From: Candidatus Hodarchaeota archaeon
GTDB lineage: Archaea; Asgardarchaeota; Heimdallarchaeia; Hodarchaeales; YT1-039
Assembly: GCA_016840025.1 (NCBI GenBank)
Contig: JAEOTF010000501.1
Span: forward strand, 1 to 23,776
Length of the DNA: 23,776 nucleotides
Reading direction: 5' to 3'
Part shown: positions 1 to 8,000 of the stretch, piece by piece
Layout of the letters: every line of letters starts with the position of its first letter
Numbering within the stretch: position 1 is the first letter of the stretch
Program-made: the position numbers and the translations under genes
The notes under the pieces: model-generated
What the model was told of the DNA's origin: nothing
What the model saw: only the letters and a program-made list of their open reading frames with translations
Database searches by the model: none

Positions 1-1
1 A

Positions 2-1015
2 GATCTTGGAGTAGAAATTCCGACCGAACAAGTACCTATTGTTCAAAAAGATTTGATTAACCGAACCCATCGAGCAGGAAAGCCGGTGATTGTAGCAACT
101 CAAATGCTTGAAAGCATGACATCCTCTCCACGCCCGACTAGAGCCGAAGCAAGCGATGTCGCCAACGCTATCCTTGATGGAACAGATGCAGTGATGTTAA
201 GTGGCGAAACAGCTATGGGAAAATATCCCGTTTTAACAGTTCAAACGATGGCGAAAATTGCAGAAGCTACAGAAGAATCCATGGCAGAAAATAGGAGACA
301 ATATGAGGATGATACCCTTTTTCCTTTAACAGAAGAAATTCTTGGCCATGCAGCGCGATACATAGCTGATCAATCGAATGCAAGAGCAATCATTGCTACA
401 TCAACCCGTACTGGTAATACAGCGCGGATGATCTCGAAGTTCCGTCCCGATTGTCTAATCATTGCAACAACTCCCTATCTTCCAATTGCTCGACAACTTC
501 AGTTGGTTTGGGGTGTCACGCCTATAACAATGCAATTATGCCAAAATACAGATGATATAATGCTTGAGTCAATCTCAAGAGCTTACGAGGAGAAACTTAT
601 CAAGGCCACCGAGAGAATTGTAGCGATCGGAGGGTCTAATGTAGGTTTTCCAGGGAGAGCTAATTTAATTCAAGTACTCGAGGTCGGCAAAATCCTCGCT
701 TACCAATCAATAAGCGATTTCCGGCAAACAAGAGAATTTACTTTTGATACCTTTGAAGAACGCACTAAAAAACATGAACCAGAGCTTACAGGAGTTACAG
801 ACATAGAACTGAAGATTGTTGGTCTTTTTGGAACAAAGATCCGTGGAAAAAGACGTAAAATCACATGGAAAACAGCAGAAATCGCGCGAATATTAGGACA
901 AAAAGAGGATTTCATAAAAACCATCTTACTTAGCCTTGCTGAGCGAAAAGTTGTCCGTTATGAGAGAAAAGAGGCAGATTTAGTGTGGAGGCTCATCCGT
1001 CAGCGATCATTATGA
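2..1015 (+). CDS. pyk: Pyruvate kinase, 3' part, with C-terminal winged-helix-like extension
   Basis: Pyruvate kinase transfers phosphate from PEP to ADP, the last step of glycolysis. The reading frame is open from base 2, so the gene starts before the window; the 337 visible codons begin inside the active-site strand DLGVEIP. Next come the family signatures ATQMLESM and the TDAVMLSGETA region. The usual C-terminal alpha/beta domain follows (from EEILGHAARYIADQ to VLEVGKILAYQ). Most pyruvate kinases end there, but this one continues for about 100 residues. The last 55 (from ITWKTAEIARILG to VWRLIRQRSL) read like a winged helix: helix, helix-turn-helix, then a basic hairpin. The Bacillus-type C-terminal extension is a PEP-utiliser-like domain and does not resemble this. 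The product is probably cytosolic. The enzyme assignment is firm; the nature of the extension is inferred from its pattern only. Confidence 0.95.
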   Translation, partial: DLGVEIPTEQVPIVQKDLINRTHRAGKPVIVATQMLESMTSSPRPTRAEASDVANAILDGTDAVMLSGETAMGKYPVLTVQTMAKIAEATEESMAENRRQYEDDTLFPLTEEILGHAARYIADQSNARAIIATSTRTGNTARMISKFRPDCLIIATTPYLPIARQLQLVWGVTPITMQLCQNTDDIMLESISRAYEEKLIKATERIVAIGGSNVGFPGRANLIQVLEVGKILAYQSISDFRQTREFTFDTFEERTKKHEPELTGVTDIELKIVGLFGTKIRGKRRKITWKTAEIARILGQKEDFIKTILLSLAERKVVRYERKEADLVWRLIRQRSL

Positions 1016-1083
1016 AATTTAGGAGTCAATTTCAATAAGAGTCTTTAAGAAATAAAGAGAATAAAAACAAGATAAGTGCTCAA

Positions 1084-1088
1084 TGAGG
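1084..1088 (+). promoter_or_regulatory. Shine-Dalgarno of the NifU-like gene
   Basis: TGAGG lies 7 bases before the ATG at 1096 and supports that start. Confidence 0.55.
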
Positions 1089-1095
1089 CTAAAAA

Positions 1096-1323
1096 ATGAA
1101 AGATAAAGTTAGTGAAGTTCTTGATAGTCAGATTCGACCTATCCTTCAACGTGATGGCGGCGATGTGGAACTTATAGGAATTGATGAGGAAACAGGAACG
1201 GTGCAGGTGCGACTACAAGGTCGCTGCGCTGGTTGCCCAATGTCACAGATGACAACGAAGGCTGTAGTTGAAAGAATACTAAAACAACACATCCCTAGTT
1301 TAAAAGAAATAGTTAGTGTGTAG
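1096..1323 (+). CDS. NifU C-terminal-domain Fe-S scaffold protein
   Basis: This 75-residue protein consists only of the NifU C-terminal domain, which holds a labile [4Fe-4S] cluster and passes it to apo-proteins. Family hallmarks are visible: the DGGDVELIGID segment (residues 20-30), the strand VQVRLQGRC, and the cluster ligands Cys44 and Cys47 in CAGCPMS. The length matches stand-alone NifU-like/Nfu proteins of archaea. It sits about 80 bases after pyruvate kinase on the same strand and may be co-transcribed with it. A T-rich stretch shortly after the stop (ending near 1391) could terminate transcription. The window also encodes Fe-S clients (a 16-Cys ferredoxin and AOR), but they are far away, so a dedicated link is speculation. 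Confidence 0.92.
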   Translation: MKDKVSEVLDSQIRPILQRDGGDVELIGIDEETGTVQVRLQGRCAGCPMSQMTTKAVVERILKQHIPSLKEIVSV

Positions 1324-1531
1324 CAGCAGTACCTTCCTAATACTAAAGCTACTCCACACTAATTTCTCTTTTATTAGAAACCCCTCTTTTTGTATACATC
1401 AATTTTTTAAATTGTTATTAGGAAAAAAGGTTTTCTTTTAGAAAAAATTTGATTCTCACCCGCTGAGAACAGCACAAATTCTTACTAGGAAATAATTATG
1501 TCCAAAAATCCTGTTAATGGTTTCAAGATCA
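1324..1531. other. Convergent intergenic spacer with T-rich tract and 17-bp palindrome
   Basis: No gene is seen. The segment CCCCTCTTTTTG (about 1380-1391) is a plausible archaeal T-rich terminator for the NifU-like gene. At 1453-1469 there is a perfect inverted repeat with arms TTCTCA and TGAGAA around CCCGC. It lies near the 3' end of the minus-strand gene 1532-1861 and could be part of its terminator. Arms of 6 bp can occur by chance. Confidence 0.4.
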
Positions 1532-1861
1532 CTATTCGGTTCCTTCTTGGAATATAGGAATTCTTTTTTCAACATCTATCTCCGTTAGTAGACCTAAATG
1601 CAGGAAAACCTCAATAACATTGGACTCTTCCGCCCCATTGAGAATTTCTAGCTTTTTTTCCCATGTATGAATTTGTAATCCTTTTTCCAGACTCAAATCG
1701 ATACCGCTAATCCGACAGCAGAATTTTAGGTTTTCAGTTGTTAGGATAAGCAGTGGATTAACTAAGAAATAACTCTGTAGACAAGTGGTCTCCAATAAAG
1801 AACAAATATGTCCATCTGGGCGATAAAAAGGGCAGACTACCTTGGTCCAGGGATCAAACAT
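1532..1861 (-). CDS. Cys-rich small protein, paralog B of a tandem pair
   Basis: This is a 109-residue protein of no family I recognise. Its N-terminus carries conserved cysteines in the order C-P-F-Y...C-S-L...T-T-C-L-Q (Cys10, Cys20, Cys27), followed by a Cys-Cys pair in the KFCCRISG segment. Such spacing suggests a zinc or Fe-S site. The rest is a mix of strands and helices, with the conserved phrases SYFLxNPLLI, LEKGLxIH, KLE and HLGL. It is about half identical by eye to the upstream gene. Its ATG overlaps the TGA of that gene by 8 bases, which suggests translational coupling. A GGGAG motif sits 9 bases before the ATG. No signal peptide or membrane segment is seen. A cytosolic metal-binding or regulatory role is a guess. 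Confidence 0.8.
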   Translation of the reverse strand: MFDPWTKVVCPFYRPDGHICSLLETTCLQSYFLVNPLLILTTENLKFCCRISGIDLSLEKGLQIHTWEKKLEILNGAEESNVIEVFLHLGLLTEIDVEKRIPIFQEGTE

Positions 1862-2198
1862 GCAAAGATACTCCCGGAGAAAGACCGTAGAAAGACTTCA
1901 TGTTTAACTCTGACATCAAGCCAAGATGTGTAAAAATGTCCATTATATCAAGATCTAGATTCATTTGGTTATCGGCGATTACTTCTAACTTAGTTTCAAG
2001 TGAGTGGATTTTTAAGCCTTTTTCGAGGTCAAGAGTAACCCCACTAAGTTGACAACAGAAACTTTGATCCTTAGTGTTGAAAATAAGCAGAGGATTGGCC
2101 AGAAAATAACTTTGAAGGCAGGTTGTTCTCATTAAAGAACATTGGTGCTCTTTTTTCTTATAAAAAGGACAAACAATCTTCGTCCAAGGATCAAAAAT
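1854..2198 (-). CDS. Cys-rich small protein, paralog A, probable ATT start
   Basis: This is the upstream member of the tandem pair, followed by its paralog with an 8-base overlap. The first ATG (2132) gives only 92 residues and cuts off the conserved N-terminus. The same frame continues upstream with FDPWTKIVCPFY..., the counterpart of the paralog's FDPWTKVVCPFY. At the exact position of the paralog's ATG this copy has ATT (2196-2198), with GGAG 10 bases before it, matching the paralog's GGGAG at 9 bases. No ATG, GTG or TTG lies between this ATT and the in-frame TAG upstream. I therefore extend the gene to 2198 (114 residues). All five Cys of the paralog are kept. The alternatives are a true start at 2132 with loss of the metal site, or a point mutation or sequencing error in an ATG. 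Confidence 0.65.
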   Translation of the reverse strand: MFDPWTKIVCPFYKKKEHQCSLMRTTCLQSYFLANPLLIFNTKDQSFCCQLSGVTLDLEKGLKIHSLETKLEVIADNQMNLDLDIMDIFTHLGLMSELNMKSFYGLSPGVSLHV

Positions 2199-2363
2199 GG
2201 TTTTACAACTCCTGCAAAAAAGCTGCTACACTACCTTTTCAAGGTTGAAATAATTAAAGTAATGTACTATCATTCGAATATAAATGACTGAACAAGTCAA
2301 ACATTTTTAACTATATCTTCTTTTTATACTTATGAATTGTATCTAAATTGGGATTTGAAGGCA
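2199..2363. promoter_or_regulatory. Divergent promoter region
   Basis: This spacer separates the minus-strand Cys-rich pair from the plus-strand phosphohexomutase. A TATA-like stretch TTTTTATACTTA (2321-2332) is placed for initiation close to the ATG at 2364, which fits a short-leader or leaderless mRNA. A weak 5-bp inverted repeat, TGACT/AGTCA (2285-2299), is within chance expectation. Confidence 0.35.
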
Positions 2364-3794
2364 ATGAACTTTTCTCTACCTCAGAAAAAACTATTTTCTA
2401 ACACTGCTATACGTGGACGGGTGTTTCAAACCGTAAGTGCTAACGATAATGTTTCATTCACCCCTAGCACCGTGCAGCGGATTGCACAGATCTGGAGCGG
2501 ATTTTGTAAAGAAGAAACGGAAGCAGGGCAGATGCTTCTTGGAGGGGATACACGCATTACTACCCCTATGCTCAAGGCATCTGCAGCCAGTGGAATAATG
2601 AGTCGAGGCATAACTTGTGTAGATACTGGAATTGTCCCCACTCCAGCGGTTAATTGGGGGTGTAAAACTACAAAACGTCCGGGTACTGTAATTACAGGCT
2701 CTCACACTCCAGCAAATATGAATGGTATGAAATTAATTCAATCAAATGGGTTTGAAATAGATTGGTGGTCAGGAGAACAAGTTGTTGAGGAAAGATTTTT
2801 TTCTAAAAAGGATCCACCTGCAATAGCACCACTAGATTGTGGACAAATAGCCCAAGAAGATGTCATGGAATTATACTTATCATATCTGAGTAGTCATCTA
2901 AAAGCTGGTTTGAAAGGGATAAAAATCGTCGTTGATGTTGGAAATGGAGCTATGACGGAATATATTCCTAACTTCATGACCGAGCATGGCGGTGGCGTAA
3001 TAGCACTAAATAACGTCCGTGACGGACGCTTCCCAGGACGAGGACCAGAACCACTTCTACCAGAAAGTATTAAAGCACTAACAACGGCCGTAAATTCTAA
3101 CAAGGCCGATTTTGGGGTTGCTTTTGATGGAGATGGAGATAGAGCAATTTTTGTTGATGAACACGGCGATCTTTTATGGGGGGACAAATCATTGGTCCTT
3201 CTAGCCAGTCGTAACCTTTCTCAAGGACAACAGCTTGTTACCCCGGTTAGTACAGCTTCTTCCCTCGTTACAGTCGCTGGTGAACGATACGGATTTAAAA
3301 TCCTCTGGACAGCTGTTGGTGCTGCCTACGTTGCACGACAACAAGCTGAATCAGAAGCACTAGTTGGAGGTGAGCAAAACGGAGGAATCATCTGGCTGGA
3401 CGGTGCACCTGCCCGTGATGGAGGCCGTACCTTCGTTGAAATGTTGAACCTCATCGCATCTGAAGGACAGTTCTCTTCAATCATAGAGGAAGCACTTCCT
3501 CCCTGTTTCATCGAAAAAAAGAAAATTTTCCTTGATCCACCTCTGATTTCCCAAAAAGCAGCAATTGAACATGCTGTACGGGAACAATTCGCCGATTACA
3601 AGCAGGTTATCCTTGATGGCACTCGTATTTTCGGTGGAGAAGGCATACAACAGTGGAGCAGTCTTATTCGTTTTTCAACAACTGAAAATAACGTCCTACG
3701 TGTGTTCACAGATGGAACAGATGAACAACTAGTCACTAAAATGCACGAGAAAATAACCACTAAAGCTAAAGAAATTTTAAAAGCATTAAAATGA
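2364..3794 (+). CDS. Phosphohexomutase (phosphomannomutase/phosphoglucosamine mutase family)
   Basis: Alpha-D-phosphohexomutases move phosphate between C1 and C6 of hexoses through a phosphoserine. They supply sugar-1-phosphates for nucleotide sugars and surface glycans. The 476-residue protein shows all four domains: the phosphoserine loop TGSHTP (Ser113), the Mg-binding loop DGDGDR (255-260), the sugar-binding loop GGEQNG (335-340), and the C-terminal phosphate loop RFSTTEN (436-442). Several loops are off-consensus. The family usually has SHNP rather than SHTP, GGE(E/Q)SG rather than GGEQNG, and SGTEP in the phosphate loop where this has STTEN. The substrate therefore cannot be read from the sequence. 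I chose ATG 2364 because the frame upstream (TTG at 2337) adds nine residues unlike the family. No clear Shine-Dalgarno is present. It is cytosolic and probably monocistronic. Confidence 0.9.
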   Translation: MNFSLPQKKLFSNTAIRGRVFQTVSANDNVSFTPSTVQRIAQIWSGFCKEETEAGQMLLGGDTRITTPMLKASAASGIMSRGITCVDTGIVPTPAVNWGCKTTKRPGTVITGSHTPANMNGMKLIQSNGFEIDWWSGEQVVEERFFSKKDPPAIAPLDCGQIAQEDVMELYLSYLSSHLKAGLKGIKIVVDVGNGAMTEYIPNFMTEHGGGVIALNNVRDGRFPGRGPEPLLPESIKALTTAVNSNKADFGVAFDGDGDRAIFVDEHGDLLWGDKSLVLLASRNLSQGQQLVTPVSTASSLVTVAGERYGFKILWTAVGAAYVARQQAESEALVGGEQNGGIIWLDGAPARDGGRTFVEMLNLIASEGQFSSIIEEALPPCFIEKKKIFLDPPLISQKAAIEHAVREQFADYKQVILDGTRIFGGEGIQQWSSLIRFSTTENNVLRVFTDGTDEQLVTKMHEKITTKAKEILKALK

Positions 3795-3832
3795 TAATTG
3801 AAGATATATTCAGCTAAATTTTCGGATAAAAT

Positions 3833-4411
3833 TTAACGAGATGATGGTTCTAAAACTCCATTTTGAAAACTTTGAATTAGATGAATAGATCGATTGAGCT
3901 GTTCCCGTATTGCAGTGCCAATTGTCTTCTGCCTCACTTCCCCCAAGAGACCTGATCCATGTTTAGGGGTGAAAACGGGCTGGATCATATTTGGAATTTC
4001 AAAATTTGTGTTTGTAATTGCTTGTTCTAATGCTTCCTCGAAGAGACGATCTATGCGAAAGATTTCGGTGTCTTTCTCTGGATTTAAAAGGTTTTCTGAG
4101 TTTAAAAGTCCTGCTGTAGACAAACTTGACCCTAAACTATAGACGAATTGATCGACCTGTATATTGGTAGTGTTTTTACACGAGAGAATAACTAGAAACG
4201 GGCCTAAGCTGCGAATATGGAGTGATGTATCCGTTAACGCGATTGTTTGTACTGTTTGTCCTGTTATTTCATGAAGAAGACGAAGAAACCCTACAAGGAC
4301 AGTAGTATTTGTACTTGTCTCAGTCTTGAATGGAGTGGAGAAGCACCTTGACAAAAATGAATCCGACATTTCGCCCTTTCCAACCAACCAGATTCCTTCA
4401 AAAATTGCCAT
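3833..4411 (-). CDS. Longin-like domain protein
   Basis: This is a predicted cytosolic protein of 192 residues. Residues 1-100 have the pattern of a longin/roadblock-like fold: an opening strand AIFEGIWLVGKG, a second strand with SRCFS, a helix GFLRLLHEITG (41-51), then paired strands TIALTD and LHIRSLGPFLVILSC, and a helix VDQFVYSLGSSL. The C-terminal part is helical (DRLFEEALEQAI) and has no recognised motif. Longin domains in eukaryotes and Asgard archaea partner small GTPases in membrane trafficking; a GTPase gene lies about 6.7 kb away. The frame allows a TTG start at 4465. I prefer ATG 4411 because it begins just at the first strand and has TGGGGT about 9 bases upstream. The fold is assigned from pattern recognition only. 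Confidence 0.6.
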   Translation of the reverse strand: MAIFEGIWLVGKGEMSDSFLSRCFSTPFKTETSTNTTVLVGFLRLLHEITGQTVQTIALTDTSLHIRSLGPFLVILSCKNTTNIQVDQFVYSLGSSLSTAGLLNSENLLNPEKDTEIFRIDRLFEEALEQAITNTNFEIPNMIQPVFTPKHGSGLLGEVRQKTIGTAIREQLNRSIHLIQSFQNGVLEPSSR

Positions 4412-4506
4412 GTCGATTATACCCCAGAAATCATTGATAAACCTTAGCACATACCTTTTGCCCAATTTTACACAAGAAAGATTAGGAGAGATAAAATTGG
4501 AATGAG

Positions 4507-4522
4507 AGGATAAAAATATCCT
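4507..4522. repeat. Inverted repeat 1 of a cluster, 6-bp arms
   Basis: AGGATA, spacer AAAA, TATCCT. It is a perfect 16-bp palindrome upstream of the longin-like gene and could be an operator or a hairpin. Confidence 0.6.
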
Positions 4523-4530
4523 TGGAATAC

Positions 4531-4544
4531 GTTACCAATGTAAC
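4531..4544. repeat. Inverted repeat 2 of a cluster, 5-bp arms
   Basis: GTTAC, spacer CAAT, GTAAC. It is perfect but short, and notable only because it sits between two other palindromes. Confidence 0.5.
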
Positions 4545-4555
4545 TGAAAAGCTTT

Positions 4556-4576
4556 GTGATAAAAAGACTTTATCAC
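4556..4576. repeat. Inverted repeat 3 of a cluster, 8-bp arms
   Basis: GTGATAAA, spacer AAGAC, TTTATCAC. The size and symmetry fit an operator for a dimeric winged-helix repressor about 145 bases upstream of the longin-like start. As RNA it would form an 8-bp hairpin. Confidence 0.65.
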
Positions 4577-4747
4577 GAGAGTGTGTTGATTTGAATTAAT
4601 TTAATAAAACATAAGCCGACATTATTTTAGAAGACCTTGACGTATTACTTTCTACTTGTTGTTTAGGAAAAAAAATAAAAAATAGCGACAAGATTATTCA
4701 AACAAATCCTTCATATTTTTAAAAGCCTTTTACAGACTATTGTGAGA

Positions 4748-4942
4748 CTAACGAGCAAGTGGACAGGGAACAGAACATTGAACAGAGGATGCTAAGGAAC
4801 AACTAAGACCTTCGGGCTGTGAAGAGTCAGTAATAGCATAATTACAGACATAGAGCTGTTTTCGCTTTTTTGGGGGGGCAACAGAAAAGAAAAACGTCAC
4901 AGGAAGAGCGTTTTCTTTTTCTAGGTTTATATCATTCTCCAT
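4748..4942 (-). CDS. Small Cys-rich protein, function unknown
   Basis: This is a 64-residue ORF starting at ATG 4942. The N-terminal half is acidic then basic (PPKKRKQ). The C-terminal half carries four cysteines in the order C-N-Y-x11-C-S-L-x5-C-x3-C-P, which suggests a metal knot. The Y...CSL...C part resembles the CPFY...CSL...C motif of the tandem proteins at 1532-2198. GAGG lies only 3-4 bases before the ATG, which is close for a Shine-Dalgarno, and a TATA-like ATATAC is at about 4956-4965. A T-rich tract follows on this strand. It could be a genuine Asgard small zinc protein; a chance ORF is the alternative. Confidence 0.5.
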   Translation of the reverse strand: MENDINLEKENALPVTFFFSVAPPKKRKQLYVCNYAITDSSQPEGLSCSLASSVQCSVPCPLAR

Positions 4943-5021
4943 AGTCCTCAGATATCAATATACTTAATCCCAAAAAATGTGACCTAACATCTAGAAAATA
5001 TCTCCCCTTTGAGATTAAAAC

Positions 5022-5062
5022 AAAGAAAAAAAAGAGAAAATGGTTCAAAAAAAGAAAAGAAA
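5022..5062 (-). terminator. T-rich terminator of the giant surface protein gene
   Basis: On the minus strand this stretch is a series of T-runs broken by single C or G, starting about 20 bases past the stop of the gene at 5085. Such oligo-T tracts terminate archaeal RNA polymerase without a hairpin. Confidence 0.45.
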
Positions 5063-5084
5063 GTAGTGTTGCTAAGTTTTCTGT

Positions 5085-8000
5085 TTAGTCACCAGGAGTC
5101 TTACGTTTGTAGTAATAGAAGTAGTACGCACCACCACCTGCAGCAGCACCAACGAGTCCAAGAACCCCTAAACCACCAATAACAGGAACGATATCAAAGC
5201 CGCCATCCTCAGGTTCTTTCAAAAGAGTTCCTTTGCCAATGTTAAACCCTGCAAGAAGATAAGTGCCGGTACCACCATCGGTATCCGTCGTAGTTGCAGC
5301 AATAATGTAACTACCATCCTTGAAATCTGTAGTATCAACAAGAAACATACCAAAGCCAGTGCCTGAGAAGACCATTGAGACTACAATCTCTGATTCTTCT
5401 ATATTCTTGTAATAGATTAAGCTAACATTACAATCCACTGCAACTCCATCTTCATGGTCCTCAAAGTAAACAGGTAACGAGAGAAAGTCTCCTTTATCAA
5501 CGTCCTCAAGGATATAGAATTCATAGACCTCATACTCCGGGGCATTTTCGATGTATGTCATCCATGCCACAGGTTTAATATTTAATCGTGGGATTAAATG
5601 CGATTTACAGTAATCTAAGGCCCAACTAACGCGATAAAAATCATCAAAAACAAGAATATTCCAATTATGAATCTGAGTAATATCTATCACGCGGAAAGAG
5701 CCTACATATTCACTGGTATTACTGTCATAAGACAGCTGTTGATAGAGAGCATTACTCTCAATATTTTCAGGACATAAGACTGTAAGTTCGGATGACTGAT
5801 CATCGGTTACATTGACTCGTACAGTGACCTTTTCACCAGGCGCTACATGCTCAGGGGTTACTTCTATTGAGTTAATGGTTGGTGCTTTGTTGGCAGCGGC
5901 ATGTAAGATATTTTCAATAAATTGGCGGTTATCAAGGTCAATATCGAAAGTCTGTGGGATGAACTTGTTCTGAGCAGCATATTGAAGGCTGAAGTAGCCC
6001 CAGACATCAATTTGTTCTAAGAACCAGCTTTGAGCAATGATATCGGTTCCTACAATGATTTTAGTGCCGTTATAGGTTTGTTGAAGAACGTTAGGTTCAT
6101 ATTTACCAGAATCATAACAGAATTGATAGGGATAAATTGGATCATGATAAATAAGAGCTATTTCCTGCCTAGTATTTCCAGTTTCCCAATTTAAACCTGA
6201 AATAACGTCGTAAGTAAGCTGGTCAAGGTAGTCCTGTTGATCCACTATCAAATAGCCACCACCAGTATAGAGTAAGTGATCTACATCTGAAAGAAGTGGA
6301 TGATCAGACTCGGTGCCATCAATAAGAGTCAACATCTCATTACCAGAGTCTGCATAAGTAACAGCACTGTTGATCTCTGGACCCAAATGAAAATCAGCGG
6401 TAAATTGGACTAAACTGCCCCCGAGTTCAAGAAAATCGGTAATAGTGGCATCTGTTGAGGACGTATCCAAACCAATGCCCAGTATACCAGCATATGCTAA
6501 TTCCTCGCCACAGGGTACATAAACATGGTAATCCAAGAAATTGGTGGTTGATATTGATACATGGTTTTCTATTTCATAGAGATACGTTTCTTGGTAGATT
6601 GAGTCAATATCATATCCTGCTTCACTAGCAATCTTCCAAACCTCGAACACCTGATCCCATAACTTATCATAATTTCGCTCTTCATTAATAATATCTGTTG
6701 CTACAAGGTCATACAGCAAGAAAGACGCTTCAGGTTCTTCTACAGTTAATCGAAGACTAATAGAATAGATAAGAGACGTGTCTGTATAAATACCGAGAGT
6801 ACCGCTATACACCGTTGCAGATGCAGTCGATGGAACATAAGTTTGTAGAACAAGACCAGTTAGTGTATGATTGTAAGAATCCAAGAGTAATGTGGTCGTT
6901 GATGCCCAGGTGTTATTATAATAGAAATAATCTGGGGCAATAGGATCATTACCCCTGTAGGAACCGAGACCAACCGAAGATTCAGCAAGATTACCCAAAC
7001 CAACCACAGCAGCTATACCACCACTAAGTCGGAGATCGGGGGATTCAATTGGAGTACTACTCATGAGTGTTAACCCATCAACCCGAAGATCACCAGGGAA
7101 CTGAGCAATTTTAGTGCTTGAAGTCGAGGTGAGGGTATTGGGAGTAATATCATAGAGAAGGGGAAGATCACCACGGCGCTCACTCTTGTTAATTCCATAA
7201 AAACTCGTAAATGCATCATCATAGTAACCTGGTATATCAAGCCCATAATCTGCTTGAATATTCAAATAGAGAGTACCAACTGCAAAACCAGGTGAGACCC
7301 AAGCATGAGTGAGATTGGAAGGGCGCCATACTACTACAGGTTCGAAGGTTTCTGTATTATTGATATCAGGAGTAAAACTCATAGTTATGGAGGTTTGTTC
7401 ATAGGAGTCTATAGTAGAGGCTTCAACCTGCTGAGTTTGCCCAAGGTTAGATGACAGATAAAGACCCAAAATTTGGAAATTGCTTACTGTTAGGTTTATG
7501 GTATCAGGAACAGAAATAGCGATTTTGTTATTGTATTGCTCTAGCTGATTTGGATGAATATTGTAATATAATTGAGCTGAACCGCCCACACTAATATTCG
7601 TTTCATAAAGGGGGCCAATATACTCACCATTGAGATAAAGTGTACATTCATCAGTTTGACGATCTACACCCCAGGCATCAAAATCTATATGGGGTATTAG
7701 GATCTGATCAACAGGGTAACTATCGGAAATATTATAGTAGAACTCGATTGTAGTATCCGTAACTTGTGCAGCGAAATCACCATCGGGATCGAAATCCCAA
7801 GTATCATTAGCGTTATCATGACCAGGTAAATCTAGCCTTCCATCTGCAGGCATATTATCTGCACCAGCACCAAGTACTTCAAGAGATGGGTTCCACCCCA
7901 TTCCAAAACCAACTAGGGGTTTAGTTGTAACGTTACCTATGTTTTCAAAAGTTAAATCCAATTCCCAAGTATCTCCATTAGTCATTAGCTTAGGACAACT

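Larger units (their letters stand above)
4412..4747. other. Spacer with three consecutive palindromes
   Basis: No gene is supported here. Three perfect inverted repeats follow one another between 4507 and 4576: arms AGGATA/TATCCT with loop AAAA, arms GTTAC/GTAAC with loop CAAT, and arms GTGATAAA/TTTATCAC with loop AAGAC. Farther right, A-runs at about 4667-4683 read as T-runs on the minus strand and may terminate the small gene at 4748-4942. See the listed repeats. Confidence 0.5.

Noticed and set aside
2285..2299. TGACT/AGTCA inverted repeat in the promoter region
   Set aside because: 5-bp arms are expected several times by chance in this amount of spacer.
3894..4142. 82-residue plus-strand ORF opposite the longin-like gene
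   Set aside because: It is antisense to a better-supported gene, and its composition looks like a shadow.
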